From an uncultured Paracoccaceae bacterium (lineage in GTDB: Bacteria > Pseudomonadota > Alphaproteobacteria > Rhodobacterales > Rhodobacteraceae), in assembly GCA_947488175.1 (NCBI GenBank), contig CANKYO010000010.1:62001-126000 (forward strand): a stretch of DNA of 64,000 bases. The letters are read 5' to 3'. This document shows positions 1 through 10,220 of the stretch, piece by piece. Positions within the stretch are counted from its first letter, which is position 1. Each line of letters starts with the position of its first letter. The notes under the pieces are model-generated. The model worked only from the letters and a program-made list of their open reading frames with translations, had not been told where the DNA came from and ran no database searches. The position numbers and the translations under genes are program-made.

Positions 1-791
1 TCTTGGTCACTTGTTGGCTGACATGCGTGATATACGTGATGCGCTACGCAGAACGCGTGCGGCAAGATCCGATGCTGTCGATCGTGGCAGATCGCCGTGA
101 ATCGAATGAGGCGCATTTCCTAAAGGGCCGATCCGAAGAAGACGGCCCGCCAGACTTTACGCGAAAGCACGGGCTCATCCTAATCCTATTCGCCATCAGC
201 TTTGCTGTGATGATCTGGGGCGTTGCCATCAGCGGCTGGTGGATGGCCGAAATGTCTGCCCTGTTTCTCGTCTCTGCGATCATCGTCGGATTTGTCGATT
301 GGATGGGTGAAGAACAGTTTACGTCGTCCTTTGTTGATGGTGCGCGGGACTTGCTGGGCGTGGCTCTGGTAATTGGTATCGCGCGCGGGATTGTTGTCAT
401 CATGGATGCTGGCAACATCACCGATACGGTTCTCTTCTGGGCTGAGGGTGCGGTAGCAGGCCTCAGCGAAGTTGCCTTCATCAACACGATGTTTGGATTG
501 CTGTCTGCTTTGTCGCTGCTGGTCCCATCATCTTCTGGGTTGGCCGTCTTGACCATGCCGATCATGGCCCCACTAGGTGACTTTTCGGGTGTGGACCGCT
601 CCCTGATCGTAACCGCATTTCAATCCGCGAGTGGCTTGGTCAACTTGGTGAACCCAACGTTTGCCGTTGTCATGGGCGGGCTGGCCCTAGGGCGCGTGCC
701 GTATGAGCGTTGGCTTAGGTTCATGGCCCCGCTTCTTTTGATCCTTACCATTATTATCATGGCGTTCCTCAGCCTCGCCACCGTGCTTTGA
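1..791 (+). CDS. YfcC/ArcD-like membrane transporter, 5' end missing
   Basis: The reading frame is open from the left edge, so the N-terminal part of this integral membrane protein lies outside the window. The visible 262 residues contain a short cytoplasmic stretch and then several hydrophobic segments, with the loop LVPSSSGLAVLTMPIMAPLGD and a SGLVNLVNPT segment typical of the YfcC / C4-dicarboxylate anaerobic carrier superfamily. Members of this family beside arc genes are generally taken as arginine/ornithine exchangers; that substrate is inferred here from the adjacent arcABC genes. Its TGA overlaps the ATG of the next gene by one base (TGATG), so the two are probably translated together. 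Confidence 0.75.
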   Translation, partial: LVTCWLTCVIYVMRYAERVRQDPMLSIVADRRESNEAHFLKGRSEEDGPPDFTRKHGLILILFAISFAVMIWGVAISGWWMAEMSALFLVSAIIVGFVDWMGEEQFTSSFVDGARDLLGVALVIGIARGIVVIMDAGNITDTVLFWAEGAVAGLSEVAFINTMFGLLSALSLLVPSSSGLAVLTMPIMAPLGDFSGVDRSLIVTAFQSASGLVNLVNPTFAVVMGGLALGRVPYERWLRFMAPLLLILTIIIMAFLSLATVL

Positions 792-2158
792 TGACGGCGG
801 ATGTTTCGATCACGGCTGCGGCAGCCCCAAGCAAAGCGGCATTGGGTTTAGGCGCATGCACAGCGCTCGTGGTTGGCAACATGATTGGCTCCGGGATTTT
901 TCTGTTGCCGTCGTCGCTCGCCGCTTTCGGTCCGATTTCGTTGGTCGGCTGGGTGGTCACAGCGTCTGGTGCGATGGTGTTGGCTCTGGTGTTTGGACGT
1001 CTGGCGCGGGTGGTGCCGAAAACCGGTGGACCCTATGCATATGCCCGTGAAGGCTTTGGCGATTTTGCGGGATTTTTGATCGCTTGGGGCTACTGGATCG
1101 CCCTTTGGTCCGGCAATGCGGCCGTTGCCGTCGCCTTTGCCGGATATCTTGGTTTTCTCGTACCAACCATTGGCGCTTCTCCACTGTCCGGTGCGCTGGC
1201 AGCGGTCATCGCAATTTGGTGTCTAACCTTCGTCAACATACGTGGTGTGAAAGAGGCGGGCATCGTCCAGCTCTTCACGACTATCGTCAAACTCTTCCCC
1301 CTTCTGACGCTCATCATATTCGGGGCCGCATACATTGAGCCCGCCAACTATACGCCGATCAACCAAAGCAATGAGACTGCATTTTCGGCCATTGCCGCAT
1401 GCGCAGCGCTGACGCTGTGGGCGTTCATCGGACTGGAATCCGCCACCGTCCCGGCAGGGGAGGTCGTAAACCCAAGGCGTACCATCCCGATGGCCACCAT
1501 CATTGGCACAGCAATTGCCGCGACCGTCTATATCGGGGTCACATTCGTCGCGCTTGGTGTGATGCCATCAGACCAATTGACAGGGAGCACGTCACCACTG
1601 GCTGACGTGGCCTTTGTCATGTGGGGGTCACTGGGTGCTGCATTTGTTGCCTTGGGCGCGTGCATTTCGACATTTGGCACATTGAACGGCTTCACAATGC
1701 TGACAGGGCAGGTACCGCTCGCTGCGGCACGGGATGGCGTTTTTCCAAGCCGCTTTGCCAGGCTGTCATCTTCCGGGACCCCGGCGTTTGGTTTGATTTT
1801 CTCAAACACGCTGGCAACCGTTCTGATCTTGATGAGCTTTTCAGAAGGTCTTGCCGAACAGTTTGAGTTCATCATCCTGCTGGCAACATTGTCGACGCTT
1901 GTACCCTATCTGGTCTGCGCGTTGAGCGAGATCATGATCAACGTCGCATCACGACAATCCCCGATGGCCACCCTCTCACCCCGCCTCATCATTCTGGCTG
2001 GAATTGGCTTCTTTTATTCGCTCTGGGCGATCTACGGCGCGGGGCCTGACGTCGTTTTTTGGGGCTTCTTGCTGCTGATGCTTGGCTTGCCTGTCTACGT
2101 CTGGCTCAGGGCTCAACACACACCAACGGAACACATGGAGATGGATCAACATGTCTGA
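791..2158 (+). CDS. APC-family amino acid permease (arginine/ornithine-type antiporter)
   Basis: About 455 residues with roughly twelve hydrophobic segments. The N-terminal [16 protein letters not shown] is the substrate-binding helix signature of the APC superfamily, and [14 protein letters not shown] and [16 protein letters not shown] follow in the usual order, as in AdiC-, ArcD- and CadB-like exchangers. The start is the ATG at 791 overlapping the upstream stop; a TTG three bases earlier is also in frame. The 3' end overlaps arcA by 8 bp. It probably imports arginine and exports ornithine for the following pathway, making a second carrier beside the YfcC-like one; the substrate is inferred from context. 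Confidence 0.85.
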   Translation: MTADVSITAAAAPSKAALGLGACTALVVGNMIGSGIFLLPSSLAAFGPISLVGWVVTASGAMVLALVFGRLARVVPKTGGPYAYAREGFGDFAGFLIAWGYWIALWSGNAAVAVAFAGYLGFLVPTIGASPLSGALAAVIAIWCLTFVNIRGVKEAGIVQLFTTIVKLFPLLTLIIFGAAYIEPANYTPINQSNETAFSAIAACAALTLWAFIGLESATVPAGEVVNPRRTIPMATIIGTAIAATVYIGVTFVALGVMPSDQLTGSTSPLADVAFVMWGSLGAAFVALGACISTFGTLNGFTMLTGQVPLAAARDGVFPSRFARLSSSGTPAFGLIFSNTLATVLILMSFSEGLAEQFEFIILLATLSTLVPYLVCALSEIMINVASRQSPMATLSPRLIILAGIGFFYSLWAIYGAGPDVVFWGFLLLMLGLPVYVWLRAQHTPTEHMEMDQHV

Positions 2159-3380
2159 GTTCGGAGCACATTCGGAAATTGGGAAACTTCGTAAGGTGAT
2201 GGTTTGTCAGCCCGGGCTCGCCCACGCGCGTCTGACGCCAGAAAACGCCGGAGAATTGTTGTACGATGACGTCTTGTGGGTTCATCAGGCACGGACTGAT
2301 CACGCCGATTTTCGCATGAAGATGGAAGAACGCGGGGTCAAAGTCTACGAGTTCCATGCGTTGCTGAGCGAGACGGTCGCCGATAAGAAGGCCCGCAAGT
2401 GGATTCTGGACCGTCGCATCACCGAAAACCAGGTCGGCGTCGGGATGCTGGACGAGCTGCGGTCATGGCTGAATGAATTGCCGTCCGAAGACCTCGCTGT
2501 TCATCTGATCGGAGGTATCGCTGTCGCGGATATGCCGTTCAAGCCCTCGGGTATGTTCGGGTCTTACCTTGGCCAACTTGGTTTCGTCATTCCGCCCATC
2601 CCGAACACACAGTTCACACGCGACAATAGCTGCTGGATCTATGGTGGTGTTACCGTCAATCCGATGTACTGGCCCGCGCGTCGACCTGAAACACTGCTTG
2701 TGACGGCCATCTACAAGTTCCATCCGGCCTTCAAGGACGAAGACTTTGAAATCTGGTGGGGCGATCCGGACAAGGATCATGGCGCCGCAACTGTGGAAGG
2801 CGGCGATGTCATGCCCTGGGGCAATGGCTCTGTCCTGATCGGCATGGGCGAACGCACCAGTCCGCAGGCCGTTGGCCAAATCGCACGCGCGCTGTTTGCC
2901 AAAGGTGCGGCAGAACGCGTGGTGGCTTGTCAGATGCCCAAAAGCCGTGCGGCGATGCATCTGGATACAGTATTTAGCCATTGTGACCGCGATGTTGCGA
3001 CCGCATTTGTCGAAGTCTGCGATGAGATCAAGTGCATCAGCCTGCGTTCCGGCGACAAGGAAGGCACGCTCGATTTCCGTGAGGACGACGGGCATCTGTT
3101 CGACATCGCAGCTGAATGTTTGGGGATCAAGAAGCTCAACATCGTTCAGACCGGTGGTGATGCCTACAACCAGGAACGCGAGCAGTGGGATGACGGTAAC
3201 AACGTGGTAGCCCTCGAACCCGGCGTCGTCGTTGCCTATGATCGGAACACTTACACCAACACCTTGCTGCGCAAAGCCGGTGTGGAGGTCATCACAATTT
3301 CTGGATCGGAACTCGGCCGTGGCCGCGGTGGCGGGCATTGCATGACCTGCCCGATTTGGCGCGAACCAGTCGATTATTGA
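2151..3380 (+). CDS. arcA: Arginine deiminase
   Basis: Hydrolyses L-arginine to L-citrulline and ammonia, the first step of the arginine deiminase pathway, in the cytoplasm. The 409-residue length fits the family. Visible signatures are [13 protein letters not shown], the [11 protein letters not shown] segment, [13 protein letters not shown] with the catalytic His/Asp region, and the C-terminal [12 protein letters not shown] carrying the catalytic cysteine. The ATG at 2151 is preceded by GGAG in 'catggagatggatcaac' and overlaps the permease stop by 8 bp; an upstream in-frame start inside the permease is unlikely. arcB follows after 15 bp. Confidence 0.96.
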   Translation: MSEFGAHSEIGKLRKVMVCQPGLAHARLTPENAGELLYDDVLWVHQARTDHADFRMKMEERGVKVYEFHALLSETVADKKARKWILDRRITENQVGVGMLDELRSWLNELPSEDLAVHLIGGIAVADMPFKPSGMFGSYLGQLGFVIPPIPNTQFTRDNSCWIYGGVTVNPMYWPARRPETLLVTAIYKFHPAFKDEDFEIWWGDPDKDHGAATVEGGDVMPWGNGSVLIGMGERTSPQAVGQIARALFAKGAAERVVACQMPKSRAAMHLDTVFSHCDRDVATAFVEVCDEIKCISLRSGDKEGTLDFREDDGHLFDIAAECLGIKKLNIVQTGGDAYNQEREQWDDGNNVVALEPGVVVAYDRNTYTNTLLRKAGVEVITISGSELGRGRGGGHCMTCPIWREPVDY

Positions 3381-3395
3381 TCAAGGAGAGACGAC

Positions 3396-4397
3396 ATGGC
3401 TTTCAATATCAAAGGACGCAGCTTTCTAAAGCTCCTGGACTTCGATCAGCGCGAGCTGCGCTATCTTCTGGATCTGTCGCGGGACCTGAAGCGGGCGAAA
3501 TATGCCGGATCAGAAATCCAACATCTGAAGGGCAAGAACATATGCCTTATCTTCGAAAAAACCTCGACCCGCACCATGTGCGCGTTCGAGGTGGCGGCAA
3601 TGGATCAAGGGGCAGGCGTCACCTACCTAGGGCCATCCGGTTCGCAGATCGGCCACAAGGAAAGCATGAAGGATACGGCCCGCGTTCTGGGCCGGATGTT
3701 CGACGGCATTGAATATCGTGGCTTTGGTCAGGAATTGGCCGAAACCCTTGCCGAATATGCAGATGTGCCGGTCTATAACGGCCTGACGGACGAATTCCAT
3801 CCGACACAGATGTTGGCCGATCTGCTCACGATGCAGGAATACGCTGAAAAACCCCTGCATGACATCAAGTATGCCTATGTCGGCGATGCCCGATCCAATA
3901 TGGGGCACTCGTTGATGATCGCGGGGTGTCTGATGGGCATGGACGTGCGCATCGCATCGCCCAAAAGCCTGTGGCCGGCAGATGAATTCCGTGTGCCTGC
4001 CGAACAGGCCGCCGCAAGGTATGGCGCGAAGCTCACGATTACCGACGACCCCGAAGAAGCTGTCGACGGTGTCGATTTCATTCACACAGACGTCTGGGTG
4101 TCGATGGGCGAAGCGGCAGAGGTCTGGGAAGAGCGCATCAAGCTGCTGAAACCTTATCAGGTGAATGCCGAGTTGATGACAGCATCCGGCAACCCGAATG
4201 TGAAATTCATGCATTGCCTGCCCGCGTTCCACAATCGCGAAACAAAGGTCGGGCAGGACATCTTTGACAAGTTTGGCATCTCAGAAATGGAAGTGACTGA
4301 AGAGGTGTTCGAAAGCCCGGCGGGTGTTCAATTCGAGCAGGCCGAAAATCGTATGCACACGATCAAGGCCATCCTCGTCGCGACCCTGGGGAGCTGA
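3396..4397 (+). CDS. arcB: Ornithine carbamoyltransferase (catabolic type)
   Basis: Phosphorolyses citrulline to ornithine and carbamoyl phosphate in the arginine deiminase pathway. The 333 residues include the carbamoyl-phosphate loop [17 protein letters not shown], the [14 protein letters not shown] segment and the ornithine-binding [10 protein letters not shown] motif. Length and placement between arcA and arcC argue for the catabolic enzyme rather than biosynthetic ArgF. A strong AAGGAGAG ribosome site lies just upstream of the ATG. The gene ends 3 bp before arcC. Confidence 0.96.
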   Translation: MAFNIKGRSFLKLLDFDQRELRYLLDLSRDLKRAKYAGSEIQHLKGKNICLIFEKTSTRTMCAFEVAAMDQGAGVTYLGPSGSQIGHKESMKDTARVLGRMFDGIEYRGFGQELAETLAEYADVPVYNGLTDEFHPTQMLADLLTMQEYAEKPLHDIKYAYVGDARSNMGHSLMIAGCLMGMDVRIASPKSLWPADEFRVPAEQAAARYGAKLTITDDPEEAVDGVDFIHTDVWVSMGEAAEVWEERIKLLKPYQVNAELMTASGNPNVKFMHCLPAFHNRETKVGQDIFDKFGISEMEVTEEVFESPAGVQFEQAENRMHTIKAILVATLGS

Positions 4398-4400
4398 CAC

Positions 4401-5336
4401 ATGCGGATTGTCGTCGCTCTTGGAGGAAACGCCCTGCTGCGGCGCGGGCAAACGCTCACCGCTGAAAACCAGCGCGAGAACACTGCGGTTGCGGCCCGCG
4501 CTTTGGCAACAGTTGCCAAAGACCACCAACTGGTTGTCACGCATGGAAACGGCCCACAAGTCGGGCTTTTGGCGCTGCAGGGGCAATCCTACAAGCCGGA
4601 CGAAGCCTATCCGCTGGATGTCCTTGGTGCTGAAACCGAAGGGATGATCGGCTACATGATCGAACAGGAGTTGGGAAACCTGCTGCCGTTTGAGACGCCG
4701 TTGGCGACAATCCTGACGATGATCGAAGTCGACGGCGCCGACCACGCCTTTGCCGACCCGACCAAATTCATCGGACCCGTCTATGAAAAGGCCGAAGCCG
4801 ACGCGCTTGCAGCCCAGAAGGGGTGGATTGTGAAAGCCGATGGCGACAAATGGCGGCGTGTCGTTCCGTCGCCTCTGCCCAAACGCATATTTCAGATCCG
4901 CCCGATCAAGTGGCTGATCGAGAAGGGCACCGTTGTGATTTGTGCTGGCGGTGGCGGCATTCCAACGATGTATGACGACAACAAACAACTTCACGGGGTC
5001 GAGGCGGTAATCGACAAGGACCTTGCCACCGAACTGCTGGCGCGGGAGGTCGAGGCTGATCTGTTCATATCAGCCACTGATGCCGACGCGGTTTACCTTG
5101 ACTGGGGCACCGACCAGCAACGCGCCATTAAATGCGCCTCTCCCTCCGCTATGTCCGCGAAAGCGTTTGCCGCAGGCTCGATGGGGCCAAAAGTCGAAGC
5201 CGCCTGCCAATTTGTTGAAAAGACGGGCAAGTCCGCCGCCATAGGGTCGCTCGCCGATCTTGACGCGATTGTTGCAGGAAAGGCGGGCACGACGATATCG
5301 CCGGATGTTTCAGAGCTAGAATTCCATGCCCAATAG
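4401..5336 (+). CDS. arcC: Carbamate kinase
   Basis: Transfers phosphate from carbamoyl phosphate to ADP, giving ATP, CO2 and ammonia; it is the energy-yielding step of the pathway. The 311-residue protein has the N-terminal [20 protein letters not shown] and [10 protein letters not shown] motifs and the C-terminal [19 protein letters not shown] of the amino acid kinase fold. It begins 3 bp after arcB and is followed after 32 bp, with a strong AAAAGGAGA site, by the V-ATPase genes. That spacing suggests one transcript carrying both ATP synthesis and ATP-driven ion transport. Confidence 0.96.
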   Translation: MRIVVALGGNALLRRGQTLTAENQRENTAVAARALATVAKDHQLVVTHGNGPQVGLLALQGQSYKPDEAYPLDVLGAETEGMIGYMIEQELGNLLPFETPLATILTMIEVDGADHAFADPTKFIGPVYEKAEADALAAQKGWIVKADGDKWRRVVPSPLPKRIFQIRPIKWLIEKGTVVICAGGGGIPTMYDDNKQLHGVEAVIDKDLATELLAREVEADLFISATDADAVYLDWGTDQQRAIKCASPSAMSAKAFAAGSMGPKVEAACQFVEKTGKSAAIGSLADLDAIVAGKAGTTISPDVSELEFHAQ

Positions 5337-5368
5337 GATCATGATGACCTTACAAAAGGAGATATCCG

Positions 5369-6730
5369 ATGGTGCGTGAGCTGGTGAAATATTCGCGTAT
5401 TCTGGAGATCGTTGGCGACACCCTCAAGGTCCACCTACCGACAGAGCAGCAGGCTGAAACAGCAGTCCGTTTCGGTGATCTGGCCGTGATCGACGGGGAT
5501 GAAGGCAGCAAGGCGCTGGCGCAGGTCATTAACATCGACCGGAACGAAGTCACGCTGCAGGTGTTTTCGGGCACGAAAGGCCTGTCAACAAGCGCCAAGG
5601 CGACCTTCCTTGGCCACCCGATGCGGGTTGCCTATTCCGAAAACATCATGGGGCGGGTTTTCGACGGCGCAGGTGTGTCAATCGACGGTGGCCCTGATCT
5701 ATCATCCGAACCGCAGTTCGATATCAATGGCGCTTCGGTGAACCCCGCGCAGCGGATCGTGCCCAAGAAGATGATCCGGACTGACGTGCCAATGATCGAT
5801 ATCTTCAACACGCTGGTCGAAAGCCAGAAAATCCCGATCTTTTCTGTGTCGGGTGAGCCTTTCAATCCTTTCCTAGCGCGCATCGGCATTCAGGCCGACG
5901 CTGACATTGTGGTCTTTGGCGGGCTTGGCCTGATCTTTGACGACTATCATACGTTCCGGCAGTCGTTCGAGGACGCAGGCGTGTTCTCGCGGACTGTCAT
6001 GTTCGTCAATCAAGCCTCTGACCCTTTGGTCGAACGCCTGCTGGTGCCTGATATGGCGCTTGCCGTCGCCGAAAAATTCGCGGTGGAGGAAGGCAAGCGG
6101 GTCCTTGTTCTGCTGACAGACATGACCGCCTACGCCGACGCGATGAAAGAGGTCGGGATCAGCCAGGAACGTGTCCCTTCAAACCGCGGCTATATGGGCG
6201 ATCTCTATTCCCAACTTGCGCGACGCTACGAGAAGGCCTGTGACTATGCCAAAGGCGGATCAGTAACGATCCTGGCTGCCACCACCATGCCGGGCAATGA
6301 TGTGACCCACCCGGTCCCCGACAACACGGGCTACATCACCGAAGGGCAGTTCTACGTGCATTCAGGCGTGCTGGACCCCTTCGGCAGCCTGTCGCGTCTT
6401 AAGCAGAACGTGATCGGCAAGGTCACCCGCGAAGATCACAGCCAAATCATGAACACCATGATCCGGTTCTACTCCGAAGCGCGTGATGCGGCACAAAAAC
6501 AGGCTATGGCGTTTGATCTGTCCGACTATGACCAGCAATTGCTGAAGTTCGGCGCGCTTTTCCGTGAACGGTTTATGGATATCAACGTGTCAATTCCCCT
6601 GGAAGACGCGCTTGATCTGGGTTGGGCCACGTTGGCTGAGTGTTTTGAAGCCGATCAGCTTTTGATGAAGCAGGAGCTTGTCGACAAATACTTCAAGAAA
6701 GAGAGCGATGGCACGGCTGCAGCTGAATAA
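5369..6730 (+). CDS. atpB: V/A-type ATPase subunit B (non-catalytic)
   Basis: Regulatory B subunit of the soluble V1/A1 head; alternates with subunit A. The 453 residues include PAQRIVPKKMIRTDVPMIDIFNTLVESQKIPIFSVSGEPFNPFLARI and EGQFYVHSGVLDPFGSLSRLKQNVIGK, characteristic of B chains, and there is no Walker A motif, as expected. Although it heads the ATPase cluster, the catalytic A subunit is seven genes away at the far end, a permuted order compared with the usual A-B-D. The 3' end overlaps subunit D by 23 bp. Confidence 0.93.
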   Translation: MVRELVKYSRILEIVGDTLKVHLPTEQQAETAVRFGDLAVIDGDEGSKALAQVINIDRNEVTLQVFSGTKGLSTSAKATFLGHPMRVAYSENIMGRVFDGAGVSIDGGPDLSSEPQFDINGASVNPAQRIVPKKMIRTDVPMIDIFNTLVESQKIPIFSVSGEPFNPFLARIGIQADADIVVFGGLGLIFDDYHTFRQSFEDAGVFSRTVMFVNQASDPLVERLLVPDMALAVAEKFAVEEGKRVLVLLTDMTAYADAMKEVGISQERVPSNRGYMGDLYSQLARRYEKACDYAKGGSVTILAATTMPGNDVTHPVPDNTGYITEGQFYVHSGVLDPFGSLSRLKQNVIGKVTREDHSQIMNTMIRFYSEARDAAQKQAMAFDLSDYDQQLLKFGALFRERFMDINVSIPLEDALDLGWATLAECFEADQLLMKQELVDKYFKKESDGTAAAE

Positions 6731-7307
6731 ATCCTCCCTTGCGCGCGAGGCGGCCAAGCTCAGAACCTATGAAAGGTTCCTACCCTCGCTCGACCTCAAG
6801 CGGCAACAACTGATGGCAGAGCGTGCGAAAGCTGCCAATGAAGTTGGTGTGCTCGAAGCACAGGTCAAATCGCTTGCAAAGAAGGTTGGCGAAGACCTTC
6901 CCATGCTGGGCAACGATGAGATCAGCCTTGATGGTCTGGTCGAGCTGACGGATTACCACCTTGGCGTTGAAAACGTGGTTGGTGCGAAGCTTCCCGTACT
7001 TGAAAAGATCACGGTCGAGGTTCGACCATACTCGCACATGGTCAAGCCGCATTGGGTCGATGACGTGGCCCGATTGTTGCACGACATGCTGGAGGCGCGT
7101 TTGCGCGTTGAGGTCGCAAAAAAGCGCATCACGGTGCTTGATAAGGCGGTCACGACCATCACACAGCGCGTAAACTTGTTCGATAAGGTGCTGATCCCGA
7201 CAGGCCGCGAGAACATCAAAAAGATCCGTGTCTATCTGAGCGATGAGGCCATGGCCGCTGTTGTCCGTTCAAAGATATCCAAACAGAAACGGGCGGCGAT
7301 GGTATGA
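6708..7307 (+). CDS. atpD: V/A-type ATPase subunit D (central stalk)
   Basis: Central rotor shaft subunit linking head and membrane ring. From the ATG at 6708 (after AAGAAAGAG inside the end of subunit B) it encodes 199 residues, starting MARLQLNKSSLAREAAKLRTY. This start matches the typical N-terminus of family members; an in-frame start 30 bp further upstream would add residues not seen in the family. Long heptad-like helices at both ends fit the antiparallel coiled coil. The C-terminus VRSKISKQKRAAMV overlaps subunit I by 4 bp. Confidence 0.9.
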   Translation: MARLQLNKSSLAREAAKLRTYERFLPSLDLKRQQLMAERAKAANEVGVLEAQVKSLAKKVGEDLPMLGNDEISLDGLVELTDYHLGVENVVGAKLPVLEKITVEVRPYSHMVKPHWVDDVARLLHDMLEARLRVEVAKKRITVLDKAVTTITQRVNLFDKVLIPTGRENIKKIRVYLSDEAMAAVVRSKISKQKRAAMV

Positions 7308-9100
7308 GCATTTCGCCCCTCAAAAAGGTCACGCTGGTTGGTCTGGCCCAGCAAAAGACCGCTACGCTTTCGTATCTGCAAGACCTCGGGTGCATGCATC
7401 TTGTTCCTTTGTCCGAACCCCCGGCGCATGCGGAAGATGCAAAGCAGCGCAATGCCGAAGATGCCTATAAGGCGTTGCATTTCCTTGCTGCGGTGGAAGG
7501 CCAGCGCAGACTTGTCACGCAGGACGACACATTTGATGTCGAAGATTTCGTCATCCGTACGCTGGAGCTGAAACAGAAGCTGCGCGAAGTCGGCGATCGT
7601 CGCGATTTTCTGGCTGATCGCATTCAGACGCTTGGCTCTTGGGGTGAAATTGCTTTCCCGGATCACGAAGCGCTCGCTGGCATTCAATTGTGGTTCTATC
7701 AGCTGCCCGTCAAGGAACGGGCCAGCCTGGATAGGCTGGATGTGCCGTGGGAGATTGTGTCGCGTGACACGCAATTCTTTTATGTCGCTATTCTTTCAAC
7801 AGAAGAACCGGACGAAGACCTTTTGCCGGTGCCACGCACGCATGTGGGCGACAAACCCGTCAGCGTTCTGGAAACCGAACTGGAAGCTGCCGAGATCGAA
7901 CTGGAAACACTGCACGCAGAGCGTATCAGCCTGACCCGTTATCTGTTTCTTCTGCGCCGGGACCTTGCTTTGGCGGAAACCCAGGCCGAGATTGCCTTTG
8001 CCGAACAACAGACACGAGACGAGGCTGATGTCTTCGCTGTTCAAGGCTGGGTACCCGAGGCCGATTTGGCGGCGGTGGAAACCTACACCGAAGCGCATGA
8101 ACTCGCGATGATCGTCGAAGACCCGGCTTGGGACGAAACGCCACCAACCCGGATCGTGCAGCCCGAGACCGAGGCGGCGGGCGTTGATCTGGCGATGTTC
8201 TACCAGATTCCGAACTACCGCGGATGGGACCCCACATTACTGCTGGCTTTCTCGTTTGCGATATTCTTTGCAATGATTGTCGCCGATGCGGGCTATGGTG
8301 CCGTCATCATGGTCGGTTTGCTTGCCGGATGGAAACGGCTTGATAGCACCGCCCACCTAAGAGCATGGCGGCGACTAGGTTTGATCATCGCTGGCGCCAC
8401 CATCGCCTACGGCGTGATTGTCGGCAGCTACTTCGGTGTGGCCCCGGCTGACGGGTCAATACCGAGCTACTTCATCCTGCTCAGCCTGAATGACTTTGAC
8501 ACGATGATGCGCCTGTCGATCCTTGTTGGCGTGGCGCATCTGGTCATCGCCATCGCAATGAACGCCCGAGCCAGATGGGCCTCACGCTCATCGCGGGCGC
8601 AGCTTGGCTGGATCTGCATGATTCTTGGGGGCATGTTGATCTGGTTGAGCGGACAGGTGGGCCCAGGTTTTCACGTTAGCATTGCTGTTTTTGTCGGTGG
8701 TTTGGTTGCGGTCATCTGGTTCACCAGCGAACGGCCAATCGAAAAACGGCCCGACATGGCCTGGCGCCTCTTTGACGGGGTCAAGGCGCTGAATGGCGCC
8801 ATGGGCGCATTTGGCGATGTCCTGAGCTACATGAGGCTGTTTGCGCTTGGGCTTGCTTCAGCGTCTTTGGCGTTGACCTTCAATGATCTGGCCACACAGG
8901 TCATGGATGCCCTTCCCGGGATCGGCATTTTGCTGGGGCTGCTGATCTTACTGATCGGCCATGTCCTGAACTTTGGCTTGGCCCTGATGAGCGGCGTGGT
9001 TCACGGCCTGCGCCTCAACTACATCGAATTTTTCAAGTGGGGACTGCCTGACGAAGGAGTCGCCTTTCGGCCCTTAGCACGCAAGGAGATCCAGACATGA
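7304..9100 (+). CDS. atpI: V/A-type ATPase subunit I (membrane stator, a-type)
   Basis: Stator subunit holding the ion half-channels against the K ring. The 598 residues comprise an N-terminal hydrophilic, partly coiled-coil half (about 1-300) and a C-terminal half with seven or eight membrane segments. The segment LSYMRLFALGLASASLA near residue 510 contains the conserved arginine that faces the rotor carboxylate. It overlaps subunit D and subunit K by 4 bp each. The N-terminal half is diverged, as is common in bacterial I subunits. Confidence 0.92.
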   Translation: MSISPLKKVTLVGLAQQKTATLSYLQDLGCMHLVPLSEPPAHAEDAKQRNAEDAYKALHFLAAVEGQRRLVTQDDTFDVEDFVIRTLELKQKLREVGDRRDFLADRIQTLGSWGEIAFPDHEALAGIQLWFYQLPVKERASLDRLDVPWEIVSRDTQFFYVAILSTEEPDEDLLPVPRTHVGDKPVSVLETELEAAEIELETLHAERISLTRYLFLLRRDLALAETQAEIAFAEQQTRDEADVFAVQGWVPEADLAAVETYTEAHELAMIVEDPAWDETPPTRIVQPETEAAGVDLAMFYQIPNYRGWDPTLLLAFSFAIFFAMIVADAGYGAVIMVGLLAGWKRLDSTAHLRAWRRLGLIIAGATIAYGVIVGSYFGVAPADGSIPSYFILLSLNDFDTMMRLSILVGVAHLVIAIAMNARARWASRSSRAQLGWICMILGGMLIWLSGQVGPGFHVSIAVFVGGLVAVIWFTSERPIEKRPDMAWRLFDGVKALNGAMGAFGDVLSYMRLFALGLASASLALTFNDLATQVMDALPGIGILLGLLILLIGHVLNFGLALMSGVVHGLRLNYIEFFKWGLPDEGVAFRPLARKEIQT

Positions 9101-9540
9101 ATGAACTGGTACTGACACTCGGATGGCTTGGCATTTTTGCCCCAATGGCGCTTGGGGCGGTCGCCAGTTCCATTGGTTGCTCAATCGCGGGGCAAGCCAG
9201 TATTGGCGCGATGACGGAAACGGACGGCGGGTATGGGCGGTTTGTCGGCATCTCGGCCTTCCCATCGACATTCGTGATCTACGGCATTGTGATCATGTTC
9301 ACATTGAACCGCGAAGTGACTCCGGAAAATGCAGGCGGCCTCTTTGGGATCGGCATTCTGGCGGGCATCGCACTTTTGTACTGTGGGATATGGCAAGGCC
9401 GCGCTTGCGCCGCGGCGATCAACGCCGCTAAGGAAAAGCCAGAGATATTCGGGCTATCCCTTGCGCCCGCCGCGATCATCGAAGGCTTCGGCGTCTTTGC
9501 GTTCGTCTTTGCCCTTGTCATCAGCGCGGGGATTTCGTGA
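9097..9540 (+). CDS. atpK: V/A-type ATPase proteolipid subunit K
   Basis: Rotor-ring subunit that carries the transported ion. It has 147 residues in two helical hairpins (four membrane segments). The essential glutamate lies in the last hairpin, in APAAIIEGFGVFAF. In Na+-coupled rings such as Enterococcus hirae NtpK the first hairpin carries LPGTQ, whose Thr and Gln help bind sodium; here the matching stretch reads FPSTF, so the Thr is kept but the Gln is replaced by Phe. A glutamine in GIWQGRA could match the third-helix ligand. Ion specificity cannot be settled from sequence alone. Confidence 0.93.
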   Translation: MNELVLTLGWLGIFAPMALGAVASSIGCSIAGQASIGAMTETDGGYGRFVGISAFPSTFVIYGIVIMFTLNREVTPENAGGLFGIGILAGIALLYCGIWQGRACAAAINAAKEKPEIFGLSLAPAAIIEGFGVFAFVFALVISAGIS

Positions 9541-10217
9541 TGCAACCTGCCGAAGCCACGTCAAAAGGGGTCGATACACTGATCGCGCGCTTGCGGGATC
9601 AAGGCGTCACTGCTGGTCAGGAAGAAGCCCAACGCATAAAGACCGAAGCGGAGGCCGAGGCCGCCCGGATCATCGCCACCGCCAAGACCGAGGCAGAAAC
9701 GCACCTCAACGATGCCCGCACAAAGGCCGAGCGCTACCAATCTGCGGGTGAGGAAGCCCTGAATACCGCCATGCGTGATGCGGTCCTGACGATGAAATCG
9801 GGCCTCATAAGCCAGTTTCAGGCCGATGTGACGCGCATGGTTTCGAAACTGACAGCTGATCCTGAAACGCTCAAGACTATGATACTGGAACTGGTGGGAC
9901 GGGCGCGGGATGCAACAGGGGCCGGCAAAGACACCGAAGTTGTGCTGCCTCGAGCAATCGTCGGACAGGCCGATATCGAAGAGCGCCCGGACGACGTTCG
10001 CCAACGGGCTCTGACAGAATTTGCTTTGGGTCTAACACAAGACATGCTCGCGGAGGGTGTCACCCTATTCGCCGAGAGTGACTTACATGGCGGCATTCGT
10101 GCGCGTACCGCAGGTGACACCGTGGAACTTGATCTGTCGGATGAGGCAATTGCGGCCCTGATCATGCAACATCTGCAACCAAGGTTCAGGGCGGTGATGG
10201 AGGGTGTGATCCGTTAA
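9540..10217 (+). CDS. atpE: V/A-type ATPase subunit E (peripheral stalk)
   Basis: Peripheral stalk subunit connecting the head to subunit I. The ATG at 9540 overlaps the K stop (TGATG); a GTG three bases upstream is also in frame. About 225 residues: residues 20-75 are rich in Ala, Glu, Lys and Arg (QEEAQRIKTEAEAEAARI) and form a long helix, followed by a globular C-terminal half. This architecture matches bacterial E subunits. No separate subunit G/H gene is visible as a partner. Confidence 0.82.
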   Translation: MQPAEATSKGVDTLIARLRDQGVTAGQEEAQRIKTEAEAEAARIIATAKTEAETHLNDARTKAERYQSAGEEALNTAMRDAVLTMKSGLISQFQADVTRMVSKLTADPETLKTMILELVGRARDATGAGKDTEVVLPRAIVGQADIEERPDDVRQRALTEFALGLTQDMLAEGVTLFAESDLHGGIRARTAGDTVELDLSDEAIAALIMQHLQPRFRAVMEGVIR

Positions 10218-10220
10218 GTG

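Noticed and set aside
2463..3338. Long minus-strand open frame of 291 codons
   Set aside because: Fully antisense to arcA, whose motifs and length are complete; the translation has no recognisable domain.
3627..4232. Minus-strand open frame of 201 codons
   Set aside because: Antisense to the well-supported arcB gene.
4281..4994. Minus-strand open frame of 237 codons
   Set aside because: Antisense to arcB/arcC; His/Arg-rich composition typical of antisense translation.
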